Of a stretch of DNA of 19,393 nucleotides, positions 7,869 through 15,525 are shown in pieces (within the stretch, counting starts at the first letter, position 1; the number at the start of each line of letters is the position of its first letter). This stretch comes from CAVTGO01 sp963734275 (GTDB taxonomy: Bacteria > Actinomycetota > UBA4738 > HRBIN12). The notes under the pieces were generated by a model, which saw only the letters and a list, made by a program, of their open reading frames with translations, was not told where the DNA came from and ran no database searches. Location of the stretch: assembly GCA_963734275.1 (NCBI GenBank), contig CAVTGO010000009.1, positions 1 to 19,393 of the forward strand, given 5' to 3'. The position numbers and the translations under genes are program-made.

Positions 7869-9053
7869 CTACGTGTCCCGGAGCGCCGTCCGCCACGCCG
7901 ACGGGACCCGGCGGCCGAACCGCACCTCGCGTGCGCCGAGCCAGCTCGCGAGCTCCCCGATCGCCCTCGAGACGGCGGGGCCAGCCGACGCCGGGGCGTC
8001 CTCCTCGGCCCAGACGCCGTTCACGTGCAGGGTACGCTCGGCGCGGTCGAACCGCGGGTCGAGGCGCCCGATCAGCCGGTCGCCGTGCAGGATCGGCAGC
8101 ACGAAGTACCCGTACTCCCGCTTCGCCTTCGGGACGTAGATCTCGATCCGGTAGCGGAAGCCGAACAGCGAGTCGGTGCGCTGACGGTCGTTGATCAGCT
8201 TGTCGAACGGCGACAGCAGCACCGTGCGCGGACGGAACGGGCGCTCGAGCATCTCGGCGTGCGCGAACCACTCCCCCGCCAGGCCGTCGATCGCCGCCGG
8301 GACCGCCACGCCCTCGCGGACGAGCTCGGCCAGGGCGCGCTCCCACCCCGGCGGGCGTCCGTCGAACGCCCGGCCGAACTGCTTGACGGTGGCGACCCCG
8401 CGCCAGCGGAGCTGCCGATCGAGGATCTCGCGGGCGACCTCCCGCGTGGGGCGGCGGGGCTGGTCGAGCGGCAGACGGCGCTCGGCGAGGTCCCATAGCC
8501 GCTGCTGGCCGTCCCGGCCGACGATCATCACCTCGCCGCGGGACCACAGGACCTCGAGCATCATCCCGGTGAACCGGCCGTCGTCGTTCCACCCGCCGGT
8601 TCGCCACCCCTCGGCCGTCCGGTCCTCCAGGTCGCGCGTGCGGAGCGGGCCGCGGCGCCGGAGCTCGGACAGGACGTACCGGCGGAACGACCGGTTGGCG
8701 TTCAGCCACGTCCGCGAGTAAGGACGGCCGGTGCCCTTCGGATGCGCGAACCGCCGCATCGACTCGCGGTGGACCCACAGGTCCACGGTCGGCACGATGT
8801 ACGCCTCGTACTCGAACAGCGAGCGCTCCTCCCAGAGCAGGCGCTCGAGCTCGGCGGGCCGGTAGCGGCGGCCGAGCCTGCTCCACAGCACGAGGTGCTC
8901 GGTGCGCGCCACGGCGCTCGTCGGGTCCATCTGCACCGAGCCGAGCTCGTGAACGGTCTCGAGGATCGACCCCGGGCGGGGCGACGACAGGCGCTGGCCG
9001 AGGACCGACAAACGGCGGGCCCGCTCGAGCGGGAGCCGGAGCGGCGCGCTCAC
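7869..9053 (-). CDS. YcaQ/AlkX-like winged-helix DNA glycosylase (HTH_42 family)
   Basis: Predicted to excise bulky or crosslinked alkylated bases from DNA. The 394-residue protein belongs to the HTH_42 (PF06224) superfamily. The signature at residues 41-43 is Gln-Met-Asp (GSVQMDPTSAVARTEHLVLW), the Q-x-D form known for YcaQ-type enzymes that unhook interstrand crosslinks, not the Q-x-Q form of AlkZ-type antibiotic-resistance enzymes. Other family blocks are visible: LFEYEAYIVPTVDLWVHRE, an arginine-rich winged-helix region near 120-230, and SPFDKLINDRQRTDSLFGF near 280. The start is GTG at 9053, ten bases after the ornithine aminotransferase stop, with no strong ribosome site, so coupling is likely. 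The crosslink substrate is inferred from the motif only. Confidence 0.88.
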   Translation of the reverse strand: MSAPLRLPLERARRLSVLGQRLSSPRPGSILETVHELGSVQMDPTSAVARTEHLVLWSRLGRRYRPAELERLLWEERSLFEYEAYIVPTVDLWVHRESMRRFAHPKGTGRPYSRTWLNANRSFRRYVLSELRRRGPLRTRDLEDRTAEGWRTGGWNDDGRFTGMMLEVLWSRGEVMIVGRDGQQRLWDLAERRLPLDQPRRPTREVAREILDRQLRWRGVATVKQFGRAFDGRPPGWERALAELVREGVAVPAAIDGLAGEWFAHAEMLERPFRPRTVLLSPFDKLINDRQRTDSLFGFRYRIEIYVPKAKREYGYFVLPILHGDRLIGRLDPRFDRAERTLHVNGVWAEEDAPASAGPAVSRAIGELASWLGAREVRFGRRVPSAWRTALRDT

Positions 9054-9063
9054 GTAGGGAGGG

Positions 9064-10296
9064 TCACTCGGGCTTCGCGGACTCGAGCACCGGGAGGATC
9101 CGCTCGAGCGCCCAGTCCAGCTCCTCGCGTTCGACGACGAGCGGCGGCGCGAAGCGGATCGTCTGCTGGTGCGTGTCCTTGGCCAGCACGCCCTCGCCCA
9201 GCAGGCGCTCGCACGCGGTCCGGGCCGTGCCGGCGTCGGACGTCAGGTCGACCCCGATCCACAACCCGCGGCCCCTGATCTCGGCGACCGTGCCGAGCTC
9301 GGCGCCGCGGAGCTCCTGCACCAGGTACTCGCCGAGCTTGGCGGAGCGCTCCTGATACTCGCCGGTGCGGAGCATCGCGAGCACCTCGCGGCCGATCGCG
9401 CAGGCGATCGGGTTGCCGCCGAAGGTGCTGCCGTGCTGCCCCGGCCGGTACACGCCGAGGACCGCCTCGTCCGCGACGACCGCCGAAAGAGGGATGATCC
9501 CGCCGCCGAGCGCTTTGCCGAGGATGTACATGTCGGGCCGCACCCCGTCGTGCTCGATGGCGAACGTGGTCCCCGTGCGCCCGAGGCCCGACTGGATCTC
9601 GTCGGCGATCAGCAGCACGTTCCGCTCGGTGCAGATGTCGCGCACGCGGCCTAGGTAACCGTCGGGCGGGATCACGACGCCCGCCTCGCCCTGGATCGGC
9701 TCGACCAGGAACGCCACGGTGTCGTCGTCGATCGCCGCCGCGAGCGCCTCGGCGTCGCCGAACGGTACGACCTCGAACCCCGGCGTGAGCGGTCCGAAGC
9801 TCTCCTTCGATCCCGGGTCGGTGGAGAAGCTGATGATCGTGATCGTCCGGCCGTGGAAGTTGCCGTCGGCCACGATGATCTTCGCGCGGTCGGGCGCGAC
9901 GCCCTTGACCTCGTACCCCCACTTGCGCGCGGTCTTGAGCGCGGTCTCCACGCCCTCGGCCCCCGAGTTCATCGGGAGTGCCATGTCCATCTCGCAGAGC
10001 TCGCAGAGGTCGCGCAGGAATGGGCCCACCTGATCGTTGTGGAACGCGCGGCTCGTGAGCGTCAGGCGGTCGAGCTGGTCCTTCGCCGCGCGGACCAGGT
10101 CCGGGTGTCGGTGCCCGAAGTTCAGCGCCGAGTAGGCGGCCAGCATGTCGAGATAGCGCTTGCCCTCGACGTCGGTGACCCAGACGCCCTCGGCCTCGGC
10201 CACCACGACCGGCAGCGGATGGTAGTTGTGCGCCGAGTACCGCTCGACGAGGTCGATGTGCCCCGGGGACGTGCGCGGCTGCTCGGACGTGGCCAT
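9064..10296 (-). CDS. rocD: Ornithine aminotransferase
   Basis: PLP enzyme that moves the delta-amino group of ornithine to 2-oxoglutarate, giving glutamate semialdehyde, which links arginine/ornithine and proline/glutamate metabolism. The 410-residue chain has the usual bacterial length. The N-terminal YSAHNYHPLPVVV is typical of RocD. The cofactor-binding regions are NSGAEGVETALKTARKWGY (110-128), FLVEPIQGEAG, Asp232 (IADEIQSGLGRTG) and Lys261 (YILGKALGGG), which forms the Schiff base. The start is ATG at 10296 behind GAGGAGG. It is the first gene of a run that continues into the YcaQ-like gene and the BNR gene. A related omega-aminotransferase is possible, but the N-terminal signature makes ornithine the best call. 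Confidence 0.93.
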   Translation of the reverse strand: MATSEQPRTSPGHIDLVERYSAHNYHPLPVVVAEAEGVWVTDVEGKRYLDMLAAYSALNFGHRHPDLVRAAKDQLDRLTLTSRAFHNDQVGPFLRDLCELCEMDMALPMNSGAEGVETALKTARKWGYEVKGVAPDRAKIIVADGNFHGRTITIISFSTDPGSKESFGPLTPGFEVVPFGDAEALAAAIDDDTVAFLVEPIQGEAGVVIPPDGYLGRVRDICTERNVLLIADEIQSGLGRTGTTFAIEHDGVRPDMYILGKALGGGIIPLSAVVADEAVLGVYRPGQHGSTFGGNPIACAIGREVLAMLRTGEYQERSAKLGEYLVQELRGAELGTVAEIRGRGLWIGVDLTSDAGTARTACERLLGEGVLAKDTHQQTIRFAPPLVVEREELDWALERILPVLESAKPE

Positions 10297-10339
10297 GCGA
10301 ACCCTGCCTCCTCGGACGAGACGGCGAACCTGGACCGCG

Positions 10340-10367
10340 AGTCTAGCGGCCGCCGCGCGTCCCCCAA
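10340..10367 (-). promoter_or_regulatory. Probable promoter of the rocD run
   Basis: On the minus strand, TTGGGG (10362-10367), a 16-base spacer and TAGACT (10340-10345) form a plausible sigma-70 promoter. The -10 ends 43 bases upstream of the rocD ATG. The -10 is embedded in CTAGACTCG, shared with the betaine/sarcosine operon. Confidence 0.5.
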
Positions 10368-10391
10368 CCGGGCCCCGGCGTGTCATCAGCA

Positions 10392-10407
10392 CTGGATGCG
10401 CATCCAG
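10392..10407. promoter_or_regulatory. Perfect 16-base palindrome, candidate operator or leader hairpin
   Basis: CTGGATGCGCATCCAG is its own reverse complement. It lies between divergent rocD and the PD40 gene, 25 bases before the PD40 ATG and just upstream of its Shine-Dalgarno. It could bind a dimeric regulator of one or both genes, or fold in mRNA as a six-pair stem with a GCGC loop. Confidence 0.45.
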
Positions 10408-10432
10408 CCCATGTGAGAAGGAAGGAGGCGGC

Positions 10433-11365
10433 ATGCAAGCCGGAATCCTGCGATCGGATCGCGCGCTGCTCGCACTCGCGATCGCGGCCATCTGTTCCAT
10501 CCTCATCGCGTTCCCCGCCCACGCGTCACTCCCGGGACGGAACGGCACCCTCGCCTACGGATCCGCGACAGGAGGCGAGGATCTGGAGATCGTCGTCTCG
10601 CGGAGCGACGGGACGAGGCCTCGAACCCTGACGAGCAACCGAGCAACCGACATCTGTGCTTCGTGGAGCCCAGACGGAAGTCGACTCTTGTTCTGCCGGT
10701 TCAAGGCAGGCAACTTCGACCTGTGGGTGATGGATGCGGATGGCACGAACCAGACCAATCTCACGAACACACTGGACGCGGACGAGTTCTTCGGAGCGTT
10801 CTCGCCCGACGGCGCCAGGATCGCATTCATGAGCACGGCCTCTGGCGATGGGTCGGCCGACATCTGGCTCATGGCCGCCGACGGGACCGGCGCGACGCAG
10901 CTCACGGATGAGACGGGGCCCGGCGGCGACTGGCGGCCAGTCTGGATGCCCGATGGCGACTCGATCGTGTTCGAGCGGGACGTGAGTGATACCGACGACA
11001 ACCTCCTGTCGGCCGACGTTTGGAGCATCGACGTCGCGACGGGCGTCGAGACGCAGCTCACCGACACGGCGCGGATGGAGTTCTTCCCCGACGTCTCACC
11101 GGATGGGACACGGATCGTCTTCTCAGGCGACGGGGATATCTACGCGATGAACGCCGACGGAGCCGGCGAAACGCGGCTCACCTCGAGCCCACGTTTCGAG
11201 ACGGCGCCGACGTTCTCGCCGGATGGCACCCGGATGGCGTTCCTGCGATTCAGCGTTGACGAGTCGACGAGCGATGTGTACGTGATGCAGGCGGACGGCG
11301 GCGACCTGCTGCGCGTGAGCAGGACGCCTGGCCGCGAAGCGGCGCCCAGCTGGCAGCCGGTGTGA
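10433..11365 (+). CDS. Secreted PD40 (TolB-like) beta-propeller protein
   Basis: A 310-residue exported six-bladed propeller of unknown ligand. The ATG at 10433 follows GAAGGAGG at the right distance. Residues 1-32 form a signal peptide with hydrophobic core LLALAIAAICSILIAF and likely cleavage after AHA. The mature chain is a series of PD40 repeats (PF07676) about 45 residues apart: SWSPDGSRLLF, AFSPDGARIAF, VWMPDGDSIVF, DVSPDGTRIVF, TFSPDGTRMAF and a final SWQPV. It has no TolB N-terminal domain and the left part of the window shows no Tol-Pal or outer membrane genes, so the name TolB should not be carried over. It lies 102 bases upstream of the sigma factor on the same strand and may be transcribed with it or respond to it. 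Confidence 0.88.
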   Translation: MQAGILRSDRALLALAIAAICSILIAFPAHASLPGRNGTLAYGSATGGEDLEIVVSRSDGTRPRTLTSNRATDICASWSPDGSRLLFCRFKAGNFDLWVMDADGTNQTNLTNTLDADEFFGAFSPDGARIAFMSTASGDGSADIWLMAADGTGATQLTDETGPGGDWRPVWMPDGDSIVFERDVSDTDDNLLSADVWSIDVATGVETQLTDTARMEFFPDVSPDGTRIVFSGDGDIYAMNADGAGETRLTSSPRFETAPTFSPDGTRMAFLRFSVDESTSDVYVMQADGGDLLRVSRTPGREAAPSWQPV

Positions 11366-11467
11366 CGACGACCCGGAGGTTCGACCGCTCGCTCCGGCAT
11401 GCGCGCGTCGGAACGCTCGACCCGGAAACGTGAGAGCGTGCCACACCTCGGTGGGGAGGCGGGTGAG

Positions 11468-11986
11468 ATGAACCTCGGGGCGGCGGTCCAGGGCTCCCGG
11501 CGACGCAGCTTCGACGAGCTGTACGCCGAGAACCTGGCCGCCGCCACGCGGTTCGCGTACCTGCTCACGGGTGACCGTGATCTCGCGGATGAGGTCGTGC
11601 AGGACGCGTTCGTTCGACTCCTCGGGCGCTACGCGGAACTGAGGAACCCAGATGCGTTCCCGGCGTACCTGCGGCGGACGATCGTGAACCTCGTCAAGAA
11701 CCAGTGGCGCCGGCGCGACGTCGAGCGCTCGTTCCTCCGACGCGAGGCCGCGTTGCGGCGACCCGGGCTCGACGATCCAAGGGAGCGGGACCTGGACGAC
11801 GAGCTGTGGCTCGCGCTGTTAGCGCTCCCTCACCGCCAGCGCGCCGCGATCGTGCTCCGTTACTACGAGGACCAGTCCGAAGAGGCGACCGCGGCGTGCC
11901 TGCGGTGCACGGTCGGCGCAGCGAAGAAGCTCGTTTCGCGGGGCCTGGAGACCCTGCGGGAAACCATCCCCGACCCGAGGCGATGA
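11468..11986 (+). CDS. ECF RNA polymerase sigma factor (SigE-family type)
   Basis: A 172-residue sigma-70 factor with only regions 2 and 4. Region 2 begins FDELYAENLAAATRFAYLLT and contains ADEVVQDAFVRLLGRYAEL and AYLRRTIVNLVKNQWRRRDV. Region 4 is LALLALPHRQRAAIVLRYYE, ending in the recognition helix TVGAAKKLVSRGLETLRETI. This arrangement matches the actinobacterial SigE family (TIGR02983 type). The ATG at 11468 is chosen because GGGGAGG lies just upstream; an in-frame ATG at 11399 would add 23 residues that do not look like sigma-factor sequence. The stop overlaps the next gene's ATG (ATGA), so the two are coupled and the downstream product is the likely regulator. Confidence 0.9.
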   Translation: MNLGAAVQGSRRRSFDELYAENLAAATRFAYLLTGDRDLADEVVQDAFVRLLGRYAELRNPDAFPAYLRRTIVNLVKNQWRRRDVERSFLRREAALRRPGLDDPRERDLDDELWLALLALPHRQRAAIVLRYYEDQSEEATAACLRCTVGAAKKLVSRGLETLRETIPDPRR

Positions 11987-12795
11987 GCGAGATGGAAGAT
12001 CGCATCCGAGATCTGCTGCAGCGACGCGGCGGCGCGATCGGACCGACGGACCCGCTGCTGTCCCCCCGGAGCCGACGCCGCATCCGGGTCCGCCGGGTCG
12101 CGAACGCCGGCGTGGTCGGCGCGGCCATCGTGGCGGCCGTACTCGCAGGGAGCAACGTGCCCGATATGCTCCGCAGCTCCATCGTGCCGGGGACCTCCCC
12201 CTCTGCGCCTCCCGCACCCTTCCAGCCGAGCACCGGGAACGCCCTGCCGATAGGGACGTACCTGATCGATCGATTCGCCGTCCCATTCACCTTCGATGTG
12301 CGAGGGAACTGGGTGATCTGGGAGTACGACGCTCGCGTCGTTACGCCAACCACGTTCGTCGGCGGCTCCCTGCATGATGGCGGCGGCGGACTCGCGATCT
12401 TCGCCGTCGACCGGGTCGTCGATCCGACGACCGGCGAGACGATCCCCGCTCCCGCGGACCTCGCCGCATGGATCCAACGGCATCCGGACGCCGAGGTGCT
12501 GGGGACCCGGGCGGTTTCGATCGGCGGTCTGGACGGCGTCGAGCTCGACATCAGATCCGAGCGCGGCCTGAAGATCGCCCCACAGATCCGGGTCGTCTGG
12601 GAGCACCGCATCGGACTGAGGGCTGGCAGCCGGCGGTCCGTGGTCGTCCTCGAGGCCGGCGGATGGACGGTGCTGATCCTCGGTGTCGGGCCTGCGGACT
12701 CGCATCAGCGCCACCTCGCGTCCGGTCCGATCGCATCATCGGATCAGGTTCGCGAGCTGCTGGAGAGCCTCCGGTTCTCCCCAGCTACCCCGTGA
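11983..12795 (+). CDS. Single-pass membrane protein, probable non-zinc anti-sigma partner
   Basis: A 270-residue protein I cannot assign to a named family. It has a basic cytoplasmic N-terminus of about 38 residues (MSEMEDRIRDLLQRRGG, then an Arg-rich RRRIRVRRV), one membrane segment at about 39-56, a Pro/Ser/Ala-rich linker, and a large extracytoplasmic domain. The outer domain has beta-rich stretches such as FDVRGNWVIWEYDARVV and GGLDGVELDI. The start overlaps the sigma factor stop, the usual arrangement of a sigma/anti-sigma pair. No HxxxCxxC zinc motif is present, so it is not a standard ZAS anti-sigma. The short cytoplasmic helix could bind the sigma factor. The role is inferred from topology and overlap, not from homology. 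The last 11 bases overlap the convergent aminotransferase. Confidence 0.8.
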   Translation: MSEMEDRIRDLLQRRGGAIGPTDPLLSPRSRRRIRVRRVANAGVVGAAIVAAVLAGSNVPDMLRSSIVPGTSPSAPPAPFQPSTGNALPIGTYLIDRFAVPFTFDVRGNWVIWEYDARVVTPTTFVGGSLHDGGGGLAIFAVDRVVDPTTGETIPAPADLAAWIQRHPDAEVLGTRAVSIGGLDGVELDIRSERGLKIAPQIRVVWEHRIGLRAGSRRSVVVLEAGGWTVLILGVGPADSHQRHLASGPIASSDQVRELLESLRFSPATP

Positions 12796-13806
12796 TCGCC
12801 GCCGCGAAGGACTCGAAGTTGTCCACGTAGCGGGCGACGTCGTCGTCCGAGTGGGTGATCGACGAGGTCCAGGACTCCCACTTCGACCCGGGCGACTTGA
12901 ACACGCCGCGGTTCAGCTGCCAGAGCCAGGCGAGTTGCGGGAGCCGGTCGTCGATCTCCCACAGGTCGCGGTACTCGTGGATCGGCTCGGGGCGCCAATC
13001 GATCGAGCCCTTGGCGCCGAGCAGCTTCATCGAGGCCGGGAGGTGATGGTTCGCGATGATCGCCTCGCATCGCTCGAACCCGTCCGCGATCCGGTCGAAC
13101 TCCGCGTACGCGTCCTTCGTGAGCACCTCGGTCAGGTTGACCTTCATGGCGGCCATCGTGAGCGGATTGCCGTTGAACGTGCCGACCTGGTCGAGCTCGC
13201 CCTTCACGATCAGGTCCATCGCCTCCTCGGTCCCACCGATCGCGCCGCACGGCAGCCCGGCGCCGATGGCCTTGGCCAGGCAGACCAGGTCGGGCACGAC
13301 GCCGAACGCCTCGACGGCGCCGCCCCACGCGAGCGTGCAGCCGGTCTTCACCTCGTCGAACGCGAACAGCGCGCCGTGCGCGTGGCAGATCTCCTTCAGC
13401 TCGGCGAGGTAGCCCGCGTCGGGCAGGACGAAGCCGCAGTTGGTCATCGCCGGCTCGACGATCATCCCGGCGATCTGACCCTCGTGCTCCTCGAAGACGC
13501 GGCGCGCGGCGGCCGCGTCGTTGAAGGGAACGTTGAGGACCTGCTCGGCGACTCCCTCGGGCATCCCCGCGGTCTGCGGCACGGGATTCGGGTGGTCGCG
13601 CGGGCCGGCATCTCCTGCGAGGGGAACACGCTCACCATCAGCGAGTCGTGGTGGCCGTGGTAGGTCCCCTCGACCTTCACGATGTACTTCCGGCCGGTCG
13701 TCGCCCGCATGATCCGAACGGCGTCGAGCGTCGACTCGGTCCCCGAGTTCCCGAACCGCCACAGCGGCAGCCCGAAGCGCTCGGCCAGGTTCTCGGCGCC
13801 GAGCTT
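12785..13806 (-). CDS. Class III aminotransferase, glutamate-1-semialdehyde aminomutase-like (5'-truncated, one frameshift)
   Basis: PLP-dependent fold-type I enzyme. Reading in from the junction the sequence begins LGAENLAERFGLPLWRFGNS, then GTESTLDAVRIMRATTGRK (phosphate-binding loop) and VKVEGTYHGHHDSLMVSV. Near 13,600-13,617 the frame shifts by one base, after which PNPVPQTAGMPEGVAEQVLN continues the same fold. Further on are Asp of FDEVKTGCTLAWGG and Lys of LAKAIGAGLPCGAIGG, the Schiff-base lysine, then GTFNGNPLTMAAMK. About 80-100 N-terminal residues expected for the family are missing because the gene ends at the AT-rich junction; a TAG lies in frame a few codons beyond. HemL itself is unlikely: there are no tetrapyrrole genes and the C-terminus (WTSSITHSDDDVARYVDNFE) is that of the uncharacterised relatives. 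Confidence 0.82.
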
Positions 13807-14042
13807 ATCGTCAACTGGTCGTTCCTAAAAATTCTCCGCGTCGGCCCCTGCTTCGTCAAGCCATTTCTCCCCCTTTCGGCTGAGGCGCCGCTCTACAACA
13901 AAGCAAATTGATTTTAACGACTTGACCCACGGTCAAACCGTCCATGGGCGGGCCTTCCGGGCACCGGAAGCCGGGCGCGAGGCGATGTATTTCAGCAATC
14001 TGGATTACAAACGCGAGAACGAGATGATGGGCTGCCGGGATA
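13807..14042. other. AT-richer spacer at the probable chimeric junction
   Basis: 236 bases with visibly lower GC than either flank (for example CTAAAAATTCT and AAATTGATTTTAAC). All frames are short or give no recognisable protein. It starts exactly where homology of the aminotransferase stops and ends at the stop codon of the helical-repeat gene. It may be the natural intergenic region of the right-hand genome, or foreign filler. Confidence 0.6.
13922..13936. promoter_or_regulatory. Perfect TTGACC-N3-GGTCAA dyad
   Basis: TTGACC, CAC, GGTCAA: six-base arms with a three-base centre. The arms include a -35-like TTGAC on both strands. Such dyads are common operators of TetR-type and similar dimeric repressors, but no regulator gene is in the window. 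Confidence 0.35.
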
Positions 14043-14998
14043 TCAGTTGTCGCCCGCCGGCTCCTGCTGGTTCGACGCCTTCCACCGCTCGCGCACCTCG
14101 TCGTAGCGGGGCCCGAGGCGCTCCGCGAAGGCCATCAGCGCCGGATCGACCATCTCGACGCCGGGATCGCCGAGCAGCCGGCGCATCTGCATGCGGGCAC
14201 GCAAGAGCGCGTCGTAGACCTCGACCTCGCGCCCCGCTTCGAGGTGCAGGGTGTCGATCATTCCCACCGCTTGCAGGTAGGCGGGCGCATCCGGGGCGGC
14301 CAGCGCCTCGTCCCGGGCCACCAGCGCCAGCTCCAGCGCGCGATCCAGGTCCTTGCCGGTGAACCGCCAGGAGAGCGCGCTGGGCCAGCACGCGTGACCG
14401 CAGCAATCCCTCGCCGGGGCCGAGCATCTCCTCGGCGCAATCGGCAGCCCCGGCTGGCGCTGGCGGGATCGCCGGCGGCGCCGAGGGCAGCGTGATCGAC
14501 GAGCAGGCTGGCCAGCAGCTCGTGGTCCTCATCGGCCGCGGTGCTGTCGAGCACCTGCTGGTAGATCTCCGCGGCGCGCGCGGGATCGCTCTCGGACAGC
14601 GCGATCTCGGCCAGGCGCACCATCGCGAGCTGTCAAAATACGGGCTCATCCGTCGTCGCTGCCTGCTGCCACACGTCCCTTGGCCCGGACCGGATCGGCC
14701 TGCGCCTGGGCGAGCTCGCCGCGCGCGCGCCACAGCTACCGAGGCTCCCCGAGGCGCTCGCCGCCGGCTCCGCCACCTGGAGCAGCTCCTGCGCCTCGGC
14801 GACCTGCCCGAGCATCACCCGCATGCGCGCCGCCGAGACGAGCGCCAGCGTCGCCTCGCGGTGGCGTCCGTGCTCGAGGGCGGACCGACCGGCGCGCTCC
14901 ATCAGCGGCAGGGCCTGGTCGAAGCTGCCCGCCTCGATGAGCTGCTCCGCGTCCGCCATCAGCTTCTGCTCGTGGAGCTGAGAATCGTCCTCGGCCAT
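14043..14998 (-). CDS. Helical-repeat (TPR-like) protein of unknown function, multiple frameshifts
   Basis: Starts at ATG 14998 (MAEDDSQLHEQKLMADAEQL) with AGGA seven bases upstream. Joining frames gives about 315 residues of amphipathic helix pairs resembling tetratricopeptide repeats: AGSFDQALPLMERAGRSALE, VRLAEIALSESDPARAAEIY and FTGKDLDRALELALVARDEA. The C-terminal block is continuous from about 14,370 (MIDTLHLEAGREVEVYDALL, ending NQQEPAGDN). Breaks occur near 14,735, 14,690, 14,630 (an in-frame TGA), 14,450 and 14,380. The pieces are collinear and together make one sensible chain, so I treat them as one gene damaged by sequence errors, though true decay cannot be excluded. TPR-type proteins act as scaffolds; no partner can be named. 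Confidence 0.6.
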
Positions 14999-15039
14999 TC
15001 GCGCATCCTAGTATAAAGCGAGGGGCCATGGGCGACGAA

Positions 15040-15061
15040 AGCAGGCGCTGAATCGCCTGCT
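15040..15061 (-). terminator. Rho-independent-like terminator
   Basis: Eight-pair stem AGCAGGCG / CGCCTGCT with a six-base loop, followed on the minus strand by TTCGTC. It lies seven bases past the stop of the DUF5670-type gene and before the helical-repeat gene. The T-run is short. Confidence 0.55.
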
Positions 15062-15068
15062 CGGCCGC

Positions 15069-15236
15069 TCAGGGTGATCGTCGGGTGGGCCGGCCGGTGG
15101 CGGCGCGCGTGAAGTGGATCGCCACGGCGATCAGCGCCAGCACCAGCAGCAGGTGGATGCCGGCCGAAGCGGTGTGATAGATGCCGTAGCCGAGCAGCCA
15201 GCCGATCATCAGGATCGCAGCCAGAAGCAACATCAT
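15069..15236 (-). CDS. Small membrane protein, lmo0937/DUF5670 family
   Basis: A 55-residue protein with two hydrophobic helices: LLLAAILMIGWLLGYGIYHT (residues 3-22) and IHLLLVLALIAVAIHF (about 27-42), ending in a basic tail (GRPTRRSP). The pattern LxxAILMIGWLLG-x-G-IHLLLVLALIA is typical of the lmo0937 family (DUF5670), widespread tiny inner-membrane proteins of unknown function often seen near stress genes. The ATG at 15236 is chosen because AAGGAG lies six bases upstream; a second ATG follows directly. A stem-loop follows the gene. It is one of the few undamaged genes in the right-hand part. Confidence 0.82.
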   Translation of the reverse strand: MMLLLAAILMIGWLLGYGIYHTASAGIHLLLVLALIAVAIHFTRAATGRPTRRSP

Positions 15237-15274
15237 GGGAGTCTCCTTTCTCGACGGCCGCGTGGGCCCGCCGA

Positions 15275-15525
15275 TCACAAGCCGGCCGAGAGCGGCGGGA
15301 GCAGCTGGAGCGAAGCGTCGTCCTCGTCGTCGGCCGCCGCCCCGGAGTCGTCCTCGTCGGGCGCTACCGCGACGGGGGTTCGCGCGACCTGCGGCCGTCG
15401 GGCCCGGTACTGCTCCCAGGCCGATTCACGCCGCCCGCTCCTCCTCCGCCAGCGTGCCACAGCCGATTCCGGCCCCCCCGAAGAGCGTGGCGAGCGCCAG
15501 CCCCTTCACCCATGCACGTACCACC
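15275..15525 (-). CDS. Small probable lipoprotein with acidic tail (one frameshift)
   Basis: Not assigned to a family. From GTG at 15525, behind GGAGGGG, the sequence reads VVRAWVKGLALATLFGGAGI then GCGTLAEEE: a basic start, a hydrophobic core and Cys at about residue 22, a loose lipobox (GIGC). The frame ends at a TGA near 15,428. A one-base shift there continues with ESAWEQYRARRPQVARTPVA and an acidic stretch (PDEDDSGAAADDEDDAS) to a stop at 15275, giving about 82 residues. Support is the signal-like start and the plausible join only. Confidence 0.4.

Noticed and set aside
10433..11365. Naming the PD40 protein TolB of the Tol-Pal system.
   Set aside because: It lacks the TolB N-terminal domain and Tol-Pal neighbours, and the left-hand genome shows no sign of an outer membrane.
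12785..13806. Calling the truncated aminotransferase HemL.
   Set aside because: The lysine and aspartate motifs fit the whole class III subgroup, no tetrapyrrole gene is nearby, and the C-terminus differs from true glutamate-1-semialdehyde aminomutase.
13880..14040. A frame with LTHGQTVHGRAFRAPEAGRE that faintly recalls the HGxxxHG stretch of spermidine synthase-like proteins.
   Set aside because: The match is under 20 residues, has no start, and the following residues do not continue the family pattern.
15010..15015. TATACT on the minus strand as a -10 box for the helical-repeat gene.
   Set aside because: It ends only 11 bases from the ATG and has no -35 at the right distance; the bases after it serve better as the AGGA ribosome site.
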